Assembly: GCA_035392025.1 (NCBI GenBank)
Contig: DAOPMC010000033.1
Coordinates: 1 to 10,197, forward strand
Origin: DAOPMC01 sp035392025
GTDB lineage: Bacteria > Bacillota_I > Bacilli_A > RF39 > UBA660
Reading direction: 5' to 3'
DNA: 10,197 nucleotides
Shown: positions 1 to 7,460 of the stretch, piece by piece
Layout of the letters: each line of letters starts with the position of its first letter
Numbering within the stretch: position 1 is the stretch's first letter
Position numbers and translations under genes: made by a program
Notes under the pieces: generated by a model
The model's input: only the letters and a program-made list of their open reading frames with translations
What the model was told of the DNA's origin: nothing
The model's database searches: none

Positions 1-60
1 TACTACTCCTATTATAAATTCTATCATAAAAAAACAAATCTTTAAAGACTTGTTTTAGTA
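1..60 (-). repeat. Dispersed ~60-bp terminator/leader repeat, copy A
   Basis: Aligned by hand with 6522-6580, 51 of 60 columns are identical, with one gap. The match covers the terminator hairpin, its T-tract and about 25 bp downstream on the minus strand. In this copy the downstream end contains AGGAG (plus-strand CTCCT at 6-10), which looks like the ribosome binding site of a gene starting just left of the window. The similarity therefore probably reflects duplication of a terminator together with the 5' leader of the next gene. Confidence 0.7.
27..53 (-). terminator. Rho-independent terminator after the surface adhesin
   Basis: On the minus strand, ACAAGTC and GATTTGT (one G-T wobble) pair around loop TTTAAA and are followed by a run of T (A28-A33 on the plus strand). 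The hairpin lies 17 bp beyond the adhesin stop codon at 70-72, so it ends the sortase-adhesin transcript. Almost the same sequence follows tsf (6547-6573), and the similarity extends past the hairpin. Confidence 0.85.
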
Positions 61-69
61 TCTTTTATT

Positions 70-3000
70 CTACATCATTATCTTTTTTTTAAATATAATT
101 AATCCTGCCATTGCTAGTAAACTAATCATAAAGATAATCTCTACTAAATAATTTGTAAATGCTCCAGTTGGAACTTCAGGCCCACCAATTGCACCATATA
201 CATATGTTACAACGATATCTTCTTCTTCATGAATACCAGTTGGGTTTTCAGGAGATATTAGAATATCATATCCTTCAAATACAAATTCTTCACTAGTATA
301 AGCTGTGCCAATAGATTCATAGTAAACTATTTCTTCTCTTAATGGATCATATTTATCATCAAGATATTGAATAGTTACTGTACTATATTTTAGATAAACA
401 TAAGTTACTATTGTTTCCCCTTCAACGATAGAACCAGTTGCATTTACAGGTAGTTTAGTATCATCAAGTTTAAATCTAGCATATGCTTCTAATGTTGTAT
501 CTAATGGGCTTGTACTATATGATGTACCAGTTTGTGCTGTAATAATATCTTCGGTAAAAATTACAATTTTTTCTCCTAGTAGATTATAGTAAACATGTTC
601 AACAACTACTGTTCCTAGTGTCTTGTCATATATATATGTTACTTCTAATGTTCCATTTGTATATGTTCCGCTTGTTGCAGCACTTCCTGATAACATATTT
701 GCAAATGTCCAGTTCGCTATTGTCTTTTGTGTTGTTGCATAAGTATCTACATTAATTTGTCCTGTTGTTGTTACATCGTCTGCTAATGTATTACCTTTTG
801 TATCTACATAATGTGCTATTACTGTTCCCATTACTTTTTCATATACATATGTTACTACTATGTTCCCATTTGTATATNNNNNNNNNNNNNNNNNNNNNNN
901 NNNNNNNNNNNNNNNNNNNNNNNNNNNNNNNNNNNNNNNNNNNNNNNNNNNNNNNNNNNNNNNNNNNNNNNNNNNNNGTTACTAAATGCCACTTACTATC
1001 TGTTAGATCACTTGTTGTATATGTTGTTCCTAATTGCGCTGTTTGTCTTGGTTCTGCTTCGATTAATACTTCTACATCACCATTCATCCATACATGTCTT
1101 ACATCTAATGTTCCCATTACTTTTTCATATACATATGTTACTACTATGTTCCCATTTGTATATGTTCCTTCAGCATTACTTGGTGTTGTTACTAAATGCC
1201 ACTTACTATCTGTTAGATCACTTGTTGTATATGTTGTTCCTATTAACTTTTCAGAATTTAATGGAGTTACTATATTTTCATATGTTCCATTTGTTCCCTC
1301 ATAAACATGCTTAACTGTTAATGTTCCATATCCTAATATATTAAATGTAACTGTTGATATATTACTATCTAAATAAATTGTCTTACCATTTTCTGTAACT
1401 TTAGTTCTAATGAAATATTCAAATGATGCTGTTCCATAATGGCTATCATCTGCTATATATGTAAATGAACCATCTTCATTTATTAAAATTGTTCCATGTG
1501 TTAATGAATTATTAACAACGATAATTTCATCTTCTACTGTTACTACATTTTCTGGATCTGATTGTTGGGCATTTTCTTCGTTAATATAATCATTATTTAA
1601 AATGCCATTGTCAGCATCAATTACTAGTGTCTTTCCTCTATCAACTGTATATGCATCATCCTGAGAAGTGTCAGCACCATATCCATCATTATTAGTTACT
1701 GATGTAACTGGTACATATGGCATATTAAATACTAAGTTAATTTTTTTACTATCTGAATAGAATGGATTAGCATCTGTTGCTGTTCCTGTTAATGTAGCTT
1801 TTACATTAGTATACATACTTCCATAGTAAGGAGCTTTTGCTCTTACCATATATGTAAGTACATAATCCCTATTAATATCATAACTTCCAAGATCCCATGT
1901 AATTTTTGTAGTTCCATCTTCTAATTTTTCAACTATGAAATCTTCACCATACTTAGTTGTAGTTTCATCTATAACGGTTGCTGCTCCATGACGTCCTATA
2001 AAGTCTGTTTCATCTAAGTCAAATGTATCTGGAATAATGTCTGTTACAACTACATTTGTTGCAACTATACTTATTCTATTAAATATTTCATCAAATTTTT
2101 GATTTAACTCTTCTGCTGAGCTAGCTTCAAATGAATTAGCATATACATCATCACCTTCAGCAGGTGTTGCCACATCTTTCATAAACTGTGTTCTCTCAGT
2201 TGCAAATGATATTGTGAATATTGTTGCTAAGTCTTTCAAACCAGTTGCAACTTCTAATGCCTCACTACTTGGCGTATGCCATGTACCTCCAGCTGCTTCA
2301 CATTTAGTTTTAGTATCATAGTTTTGACTTCCTTGTGACCAACTTTCGTACCATTTCCATCCTCCACCCCATATATTTTTTTCATAAATATGGCATAATC
2401 CAGAATCAGCATTTCCTCTGCCACGAACAGTTCCTTCACTATCAGTAAAATATGTTGGAATACCATCTGATAATAAAATTACATATTTATTACTTGAAGT
2501 AGTTATTTCATTAATTTCTTCTGTTGCCTTTGTTAATCCGGCATCAACATTAGTACCTTGACCAGTTGGTACTGCAATATCATTTATAAAATTAATAATT
2601 GTCGCTTTGTTATTTGTTAATGCTAATTGTGTAAATGAAGAAGTATTGGTTCCATATCTTACTATACCAACTCTTACATTAGTTGTTACTACTCCATCTG
2701 GGAATAATTTATTAACAAGTGCAATTGCTGCTGCTTTGGTTGCTGTCATTCTTATCTCAGTACTTGCATCATCTTCATCAATATGATTTCTCATACTAGA
2801 TGAATTATCTAATACTATGATAATATCAGTTGATGTAGCTTCAGTATAAGGATTACCTTCTACTTCTAGATTTACTTCTACATCTCTTCCATCACCATCT
2901 TCATCAACTTCTGCATTTTTATCTATATAAATTTCTCCAGGGTTAGCTTCCCATGAAGCATTTAAAGTTATATTAGAAGTTACTAACGTGTCAAAGTCAT

Positions 3001-3658
3001 AAGTTTCTTCTTCTAATAGCCAACCTTTAAATGTGTATCCATCTTTAGTTGTTTCAGTGATTGCTGAAACTTTTCCTCCACTTTCAACTTCTACTTCACT
3101 AAGCGTAACTCCATCTGATACAAATGTAACTACATATTTACCATTCATCTCCCAAGTTGCTACTAGCGTAATGTCGCTTGTAACTGCTGATGTAAAATCA
3201 TAGTCACTACCATCTAATTGCCATGATACAAAATTGTATCCTGCTTTAGTTGGATTATCTATTGCTTCTACAGATTCATTTTCTTCTACCTCTACTATAC
3301 TAATGATATCATCATCAGCACTAAATGATACTGTATATCTATTTGGCATTGTCTCTGGATTTACTTGCCATGATGCTACAAGTTCTATATCACTTGTAAC
3401 TGGTAATGTAAAATCATAGAATGTATCATTTAACTTCCACCCTAAGAATGTATATCCCGCTTGAACAGGATCTGCTATTTTTGTAACAGAATCATTTTCT
3501 GTAATTGAAATAGTTTTTAATTCTTTTTCATCGGATTTAAATACTACATTAAACTTTGTTTCTTCTCCTTCTAATATTTCTTCAGCTCTTACATTAGTCG
3601 TAAAACCAAAAGATAGTGATGCTATTAATACTAATAATATTAACTTAGCTTTTTTCAT
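70..3658 (-). CDS. Large cell-wall-anchored vWA/MucBP adhesin (one gene broken by an assembly gap)
   Basis: This is a secreted surface adhesin, probably linked to peptidoglycan by the sortase encoded just upstream. From the ATG at 3656-3658 the order is: signal peptide (cleavage probably after A25); three InlB/Listeria-Bacteroides repeats (about 36-97, 106-170, 174-236); vWA domain (about 276-530) with MIDAS DNSSS at 284-288, T369 and D398; a pilin/isopeptide-like beta domain (about 531-645); a tandem-95/cadherin-like Ig domain (about 665-775); then five MucBP-like repeats of about 70 residues. It ends with PEVPTG, a hydrophobic helix and a KKK tail. The SD (AAGGTG) lies inside the end of the sortase gene and the ATG is 2 nt after the sortase stop, suggesting translational coupling. 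The 100 N at 878-977 break the reading frame artificially. Filling the gap with the 24 bp of the neighbouring repeat restores one frame of 1,170 aa. Ligand unknown. Confidence 0.9.
163..180 (-). other. Sortase sorting motif in the adhesin (PEVPTG)
   Basis: Near the C-terminus the adhesin reads PEVPTGAF, then about 20 mostly hydrophobic residues and a short KKK tail, which is the tripartite layout of a cell-wall sorting signal. The motif departs from LPXTG and from the NPQTN type classically used by class B sortases. T-G is kept, but the Leu-Pro positions are Glu-Val. Cleavage between T and G is inferred. Confidence 0.7.
823..1032 (-). repeat. MucBP-encoding DNA repeat, copy 1 (interrupted by the gap)
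   Basis: Bases 823-877 match 1109-1163 exactly and 978-1032 match 1188-1242 exactly. The only unmatched part is the N run. The equivalent stretch in copy 2 is 24 bp (1164-1187, encoding TTPSNAEG). The true repeat period would then be 210 bp, or 70 residues. Confidence 0.9.
878..977. other. Assembly gap (100 N)
   Basis: Exactly 100 ambiguous bases, the conventional placeholder for a gap of unknown size. It lies inside a perfect repeat of the adhesin gene. The smallest consistent real length is 24 bp. Further 210-bp repeat units may also have been collapsed. Confidence 0.98.
1109..1242 (-). repeat. MucBP-encoding DNA repeat, copy 2 (intact)
   Basis: This is the complete 134-bp copy of the repeat that flanks the assembly gap. 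It encodes the second half of the first MucBP-like unit, including GTTYTTSDLTDSKWHLV and TYTNGNIVVTYVYEKVM. Exact identity of this length explains why a short-read assembly broke here. Confidence 0.9.
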
Positions 3659-3660
3659 AA

Positions 3661-4404
3661 CTATTCACCTTCAACCTTTCTTGCACTTATTACTAATAAG
3701 TAACCTTTTTGACTCCCTTGTAAACAGGTTTGTAGGATGAGTATCTCATCCTCTCCTGTAATACTCACATTTGTTTCATATATCGAATTACTTTTCAATA
3801 TTTGAAAATGTTCATTCCAAGCTTCATTATTTTTAAAGCTTAGTTTTTCATGTTCATATTCTCCTTTAACTTTTGCAACTGAGAATATTTCATATTTTGT
3901 AATTTTCTCTTCTGTCAATATTTCTATATATTTATTATCTTCGTAAAAACTTTTATTAAGATAATTCGTTAACTTTTTAAATGGTAGATCATAATAGTTT
4001 GAATTATGACCATATATATTTATCTGTTTGCTACTATTTAAATTTGTTCTATAATCAACAAATACTGTTGATAACCCTCGCTTACCATTTATTAAATGAT
4101 ACAAATAGTAATCATTATTGCTACCTTGTAATAATGGTTGATATATATCAAGGCCATCTATTCTAATAACCCCAACTACATCATCATTATTATATTCATC
4201 TTTTAACCTACTTATATATATAGCTGCTTCTTCCTCATCAGTAGGCTTTTCATGTTTTATAATTTCATTATTTACTATATTCATTTCTTTTTGAATAATT
4301 TGTCTATCTATGTACCTATATACTAGAATAGTTCCTGTTGTTGCTATTAATAGTATTAGTACAATCAAAAGAAATTTATACACCCTTAATTTATTCTTTT
4401 TCAT
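3661..4404 (-). CDS. Class B-like sortase (247 aa)
   Basis: This is a membrane-anchored cysteine transpeptidase that would join the adjacent adhesin to the cell wall. An N-terminal transmembrane helix (about residues 10-29) anchors it with the catalytic domain outside. SrtB-like features are the LLQGSNNDYYLYHL block (91-104), VFVDYR (114-119), INIYGHNSN with catalytic His133, and LILQTC with catalytic Cys227. The Arg normally about ten residues after the Cys is not seen: the positions hold Lys233-Gly-Tyr, and the only later Arg is R242. The open frame continues upstream to 4512, but that part is riboswitch RNA. The ATG at 4402-4404 is preferred because GAGAGG lies 6 nt before it and the protein then begins MKKNKL with a normal signal anchor. 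It is co-transcribed with the adhesin. Confidence 0.9.
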   Translation of the reverse strand: MKKNKLRVYKFLLIVLILLIATTGTILVYRYIDRQIIQKEMNIVNNEIIKHEKPTDEEEAAIYISRLKDEYNNDDVVGVIRIDGLDIYQPLLQGSNNDYYLYHLINGKRGLSTVFVDYRTNLNSSKQINIYGHNSNYYDLPFKKLTNYLNKSFYEDNKYIEILTEEKITKYEIFSVAKVKGEYEHEKLSFKNNEAWNEHFQILKSNSIYETNVSITGEDEILILQTCLQGSQKGYLLVISARKVEGE

Positions 4405-4422
4405 AATAACCTCTCTTAAAAT

Positions 4423-4462
4423 AAAAAAGCATCTAAAGTTCTTGCGAACATTAAATAAATGC
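4423..4462 (-). terminator. Riboswitch-controlled intrinsic terminator
   Basis: On the minus strand GCAT (4462-4459) pairs with ATGC (4432-4429), enclosing an AT-rich middle and an inner GTTC-GCAA-GAAC hairpin, followed by six T. It lies between the aptamer and the sortase start. Bases 4461-4462 belong both to the 3' end of the aptamer's closing helix and to the first pairs of this terminator, so the two structures should compete. Confidence 0.8.
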
Positions 4463-4531
4463 AACTGACTACCATATCTAATTAAGACTAAGGCTCTTGA
4501 GTTTTGCGCCACTTCCTTTCGAAAGTTTTGC
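4461..4531 (-). ncRNA. Cyclic di-GMP-I riboswitch aptamer (GEMM-I)
   Basis: The minus strand matches the GEMM-I layout: GCAAA; a 6-bp helix ACTTTC/GGAAGT capped by a GAAA tetraloop; CGCAAAA; a small CTC-AA-GAG hairpin followed by CCTTAG; a TCT/AGA helix; then ATGGTAGTCAG and TTGC, which closes with the first GCAA. The base before the first CAAA is G, as in c-di-GMP binders; the A variant is associated with cGAMP sensing. It sits about 50 nt downstream of a consensus promoter and directly upstream of a terminator and the sortase-adhesin operon. Overlap of the closing helix with the terminator suggests that ligand binding turns expression on. Confidence 0.9.
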
Positions 4532-4588
4532 TAAATATAATTATATTTTTAAATCTGCAAACGATATCAAAACGTAAAAACAATCACT

Positions 4589-4616
4589 ATTATATACTTT
4601 TTTGCTTTTTTGTCAA
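4589..4616 (-). promoter_or_regulatory. Sigma-A promoter of the riboswitch-sortase-adhesin operon
   Basis: On the minus strand there is a perfect -35 TTGACA (4616-4611), a 16-bp spacer and a perfect -10 TATAAT (4594-4589). Transcription should begin near 4582, leaving a leader of about 175 nt that carries the c-di-GMP aptamer and its terminator. Confidence 0.88.
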
Positions 4617-4714
4617 TAAAAAAATAGTACTTTCTATAATTCTCATAATACAAATTAAGAAAACACGCAATTATTATGTACTATTTATCATTTTTTATTT
4701 ATTATGTTTGTAAC

Positions 4715-4737
4715 AAAAAAACACTACTTTTGTAGTG
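4715..4737 (-). terminator. Rho-independent terminator after the DUF368/PopT gene
   Basis: On the minus strand CACTAC-AAAA-GTAGTG is a perfect 6-bp stem and is followed by seven T. It lies 14 bp after the stop codon of the transporter gene and closes the frr-popT transcript before the next promoter. Confidence 0.92.
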
Positions 4738-4751
4738 CTTCTTTAAATACT

Positions 4752-5594
4752 TTATTTATTTTCTTTTAATAATGCTTGAGTAACAAAGAATCCCCAAACA
4801 AAAGTTATTATGCTAACAATTGCTTTACCCCATGTTAAATCAAACGGTGCTAAAGATATAATAAGGCCAAATATTGATGCTACTATAAAGCCTATTATGG
4901 CATGATATACTTTAATCTCATATTTTTTAATTAGCCATTTAATAAGTCTTACCATCAATATTATTCCAATAATAACCCCTATCAAAAATGGGATTATAAC
5001 TATCAAATTGTGGCCTAAATTACTAAAATTAGTTATGTCACTAAGTACTTTAAGAATTGGTTCATAATATCCAACTAACATCAGTACAAATGATCCACTT
5101 ATTCCTGGTATAACCATTGTCGCTGCTGATAGTATCCCAACCAAAACTAACATAATCATACTTGGCAGTCCTACCGAATCAAAGTTTACTGGAACTGCTG
5201 AAGTCTCCATAATTGATAAAACAGTAACCCCTACAAATGTTACTAAAAACCATATCATATTTTGTGGTTTATGGGTATGCTTTATCTTCTTTAATAACAG
5301 CGGTATTCCTCCAACTATTAACCCTACAAAAAACATAACAGTTTGCATTTCATAATTTTCAAGTGCAAAAACTATCACTTTGCTCATTGCAATAATTGAT
5401 AGAACTACTCCAATGATAATTGGCAATAATTTACTAACACTATTTTTAAAATCTTTAAATATGTTATTTATTGCATCTACTATGCATTCATATATACCTA
5501 ATACTACTGCAACAGTACCACCACTTACTCCAGGTATCAAATTAGCAACCCCTAAGAAAAATCCTTTTAATACTAGAAATGCTTTCTTAGTCAT
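4752..5594 (-). CDS. DUF368 / PopT-family polyprenyl-phosphate transporter (280 aa)
   Basis: This is a polytopic membrane protein of the DUF368 family. Members have been shown to move undecaprenyl phosphate across the cytoplasmic membrane, recycling the lipid carrier used for peptidoglycan and other envelope polymers. The two family signature loops are visible as inverted-repeat halves: IPGVSGGT at residues 20-27 and IPGISGSF at 162-169. About eight hydrophobic segments surround them, and the length is normal. The SD AGGAG lies 6 nt before the ATG, and the gene begins 13 nt after the frr stop, so the two are probably co-transcribed. The name popT fits the family, but function here is inferred from homology. 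Confidence 0.92.
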   Translation of the reverse strand: MTKKAFLVLKGFFLGVANLIPGVSGGTVAVVLGIYECIVDAINNIFKDFKNSVSKLLPIIIGVVLSIIAMSKVIVFALENYEMQTVMFFVGLIVGGIPLLLKKIKHTHKPQNMIWFLVTFVGVTVLSIMETSAVPVNFDSVGLPSMIMLVLVGILSAATMVIPGISGSFVLMLVGYYEPILKVLSDITNFSNLGHNLIVIIPFLIGVIIGIILMVRLIKWLIKKYEIKVYHAIIGFIVASIFGLIISLAPFDLTWGKAIVSIITFVWGFFVTQALLKENK

Positions 5595-5607
5595 ACTTTT
5601 CTCCTAT

Positions 5608-6153
5608 TTATATACTCATTAATTCTTGTTCTTTTTCTTTTGCTAAACTATCTACTTTTTTATTATAATCATCTACTATCAACTGCAAACGATCTATAAT
5701 ACTCTTTTCGGTATCTTCGGATTCAATATCTTTTTTAATATCATCAATTATGCCTCTTCTAATATTTCTAATTGATATGCGGCATTCCTCTGAATACTCT
5801 TTTACTTGCTTAACTAAGTCTTTTCTTCTTTCTTCATTTAATGGTGGTATTGATATAAAAATCATCTCCCCATTATTATTGGGCGTTACACCAATATTAG
5901 CTTCAAAAATGGCTTTTTCTATTGCACCTAAAATACTTCTATCAAATGGTTTGATATTAAGCTGTCTTGCCTCTGGAACAGATATAGTTGCTAGTTGCTT
6001 TAATTCAGTAGGAACTCCATAATAAGAAACTTTAATATCATCTAACATTCTAGGGTTTGCTCTACCCGCTCTAACAGATGTAAACTTATCTTCTAAGGAA
6101 GCGATAGACTTATCCAGTTTTAATCTAGCATTTGCTAAAAAATCTTCTCCCAT
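5608..6153 (-). CDS. frr: Ribosome recycling factor (181 aa)
   Basis: RRF works with EF-G to split the post-termination ribosome and free the mRNA and tRNA. The sequence is full length and collinear with the family. It has RAGRANP at residues 28-34, followed by the beta-rich domain II region (ISVPEARQLNIKPFD), the IPPLNEERRKDL segment and the long C-terminal helix. The start is set by AAAGGAGAG just upstream of the ATG at 6151-6153. In many Firmicutes frr directly follows pyrH in an rpsB-tsf-pyrH-frr cluster. Here pyrH is absent and a decayed gene remnant with a hairpin lies upstream, so frr probably has its own promoter. A TACAAT hexamer just upstream of the SD is a possible but weak -10. 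Confidence 0.97.
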   Translation of the reverse strand: MGEDFLANARLKLDKSIASLEDKFTSVRAGRANPRMLDDIKVSYYGVPTELKQLATISVPEARQLNIKPFDRSILGAIEKAIFEANIGVTPNNNGEMIFISIPPLNEERRKDLVKQVKEYSEECRISIRNIRRGIIDDIKKDIESEDTEKSIIDRLQLIVDDYNKKVDSLAKEKEQELMSI

Positions 6154-6200
6154 ATTTTCTCTCCTTTATATCTATATTGTACTATATTTAATTAATAAAT

Positions 6201-6226
6201 AAAAGATGAAAATAATTTCATCTTTT
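6201..6226 (-). terminator. Perfect 11-bp hairpin between the gene remnant and frr
   Basis: AAAAGATGAAA and TTTCATCTTTT form a perfect 11-bp stem with a 4-nt loop. The stem is AT-rich and the tail (ATTTATT on the minus strand) is only partly T, so termination may be weak and could work on either strand. It probably ended transcription of the now decayed gene at 6279-6520. Confidence 0.5.
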
Positions 6227-6278
6227 AATATCTGATGCTATGGTTTTGTCGATGGCAGTTTTCTCTTTTTTTCACTCA

Positions 6279-6520
6279 TCATGCCAAAATATATGCTCCT
6301 TCTTTAGAAGTTTCTACGCTGACTGTTACTTTTACACTATCTATTGTATTCTCATCTATCTTATCTATTAACATTATATACTATTCCTGATTCTACTAAC
6401 TCATATTTCTCTGTATTTATTTCTTTTTTATTCTTATTACTTAATGCTATTATTAAGGTTATAAGAACAGCTAAAATTAATATGAACACTATCGTTATAT
6501 TTTTCTTATAGATATTCCAT
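6279..6520 (-). pseudogene. Frameshifted remnant of a small membrane protein, in the usual pyrH position
   Basis: On the minus strand an open stretch from about 6516 to 6361 encodes NIYKKNITIVFILILAVLIT, a membrane helix, then a polar segment ending ELVESGIVYNVNR and TAA. A different frame beginning at 6374 continues LIDKIDENTIDSVKVTVSVE and ends in tandem TGA codons at 6276-6281, so the two halves are out of register. A leftover ATG at 6518-6520, with AGAAG upstream, is also one base out of frame with the body. Farther on, TAIDKTIASDIKR plus a stop can be read in another frame, perhaps the old C-terminus. Two or three frame breaks argue for decay. It shows no resemblance to UMP kinase. The family was not recognised. 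Confidence 0.6.
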
Positions 6521-6521
6521 A

Positions 6522-6580
6522 TATTACTTCTATTATAGATATATCATAAAAAAACAAATCTTTACAGATTTGTTATAATA
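6522..6580 (-). repeat. Dispersed ~60-bp terminator/leader repeat, copy B
   Basis: This copy matches positions 1-60 in 51 of 60 aligned columns, with one gap. It contains the tsf terminator and the leader of the decayed gene, in which the presumed SD reads AGAAG rather than AGGAG. Confidence 0.7.
6547..6573 (-). terminator. Rho-independent terminator after tsf
   Basis: On the minus strand ACAAATC-TGTAAA-GATTTGT forms a perfect 7-bp stem followed by a T run (A548-A553 of the 6500s on the plus strand). It lies 8 bp after the tsf stop and ends the translation-gene transcript. Confidence 0.88.
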
Positions 6581-6581
6581 T

Positions 6582-7451
6582 TTATAATAGTTGTCTTTTT
6601 ACTTCTTCTTCAAAATTATCATGGCGTTTTTCAATGCCTTCTCCTACTTCATATCTAATCATTCTTTTTACTGAAGTATTGTTATTGTTTAAATATTCGC
6701 CAACTGTTATATTTGAATCTTTTACAAATGGCTGTTCTACTAAAGAAATTTCTTTAATAAATTTTTTAACTCTTCCTTCAACCATTTTTTCAGCTATAGC
6801 TTCGGGTTTTCCTTCATTGATTGCTTGTTCTTTAGCAATTTTTCTTTCCTTATCAAGTTCTTCTTCGCTAACATCCTTGCCTTCAATATACTTAGGATTC
6901 ATGGCGCAAGCGTGCATTGCTACATCTTTTGCCACTTCATCACTGCACTTGTCAAGAACAACCAAAACTGCAATCTTTCCACCCATGTGAAGATATTCTC
7001 CAAATGTCTCATCATTAGTTTTTTCAACTATCTCAAATCTTCTAAAACTGATCTTTTCACCAATTTTAGCTGTTGCTGCAACTATTTTATCACTGATCTT
7101 TTCACCGTCTATTTCAACATTTAATGCTTCCTCCATAGACTTTACATTGCTACTAATTAGTCCACTTGATAAAGTAGATACAAAATTTTTAAATAACTCA
7201 TTCTTAGCAACAAAATCAGTTTCAGAATTTACTTCCAAAATTATTGCTTTATTGTCACTAACTAAAACGTTTGCTATTCCTTCTGCTGCAATTCTTTCTG
7301 CTTTTTTTGCCGCCTTTAAAATTCCTTTTTCTCTTAACCAAACGATTGCCTCTTCTAAATTACCTTTTGCTTCATCTAAAGCTTTTTTACAATCCAGCAT
7401 ACCAGCACCAGTTTGTTCTCTTAGAGTCTTAACATCATCAATATTAAACAT
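6582..7451 (-). CDS. tsf: Elongation factor Ts (289 aa)
   Basis: EF-Ts is the guanine-nucleotide exchange factor that recharges EF-Tu. An N-terminal UBA-like domain (about residues 1-50, with TGAGMLDCKKAL) is followed by the family hallmark TDFVAKN at 78-84, which contacts EF-Tu. Two exchange subdomains follow, including the AMNPKYI and VEQPFVKD blocks. Length is normal. The frame is open from a GTG at 7458-7460, but the ATG at 7449-7451 is a better start. It has AGGTGA six nt upstream, overlapping the end of rpsB, and yields the usual short N-terminus. The close junction with rpsB indicates co-transcription and probably translational coupling. Confidence 0.96.
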   Translation of the reverse strand: MFNIDDVKTLREQTGAGMLDCKKALDEAKGNLEEAIVWLREKGILKAAKKAERIAAEGIANVLVSDNKAIILEVNSETDFVAKNELFKNFVSTLSSGLISSNVKSMEEALNVEIDGEKISDKIVAATAKIGEKISFRRFEIVEKTNDETFGEYLHMGGKIAVLVVLDKCSDEVAKDVAMHACAMNPKYIEGKDVSEEELDKERKIAKEQAINEGKPEAIAEKMVEGRVKKFIKEISLVEQPFVKDSNITVGEYLNNNNTSVKRMIRYEVGEGIEKRHDNFEEEVKRQLL

Positions 7452-7460
7452 ACTATTCAC

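Noticed and set aside
70..831. A separate 253-aa surface protein
   Set aside because: Its first Met is an internal residue of the repeated EKVMGT segment. It is the C-terminal part of the adhesin, cut off by the gap.
765..1314. Plus-strand frames spanning the N run
   Set aside because: They are mirror frames of the repeated MucBP coding sequence and only stay open through ambiguous bases.
2254..2466. 70-codon minus-strand frame inside the vWA region
   Set aside because: It overlaps the well-supported adhesin frame and has no SD or family resemblance.
4405..4512. N-terminal extension of the sortase reading frame (MAQNSRALVL...)
   Set aside because: These codons lie in the riboswitch aptamer and its terminator. 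There is no signal-anchor logic before them, while a good SD and a normal membrane anchor begin at the ATG at 4404.
4504..4713. Plus-strand frame of 69 codons across the promoter and riboswitch
   Set aside because: It is antisense to a perfect promoter, an aptamer and a terminator, has AT-rich composition and shows no recognisable protein features.
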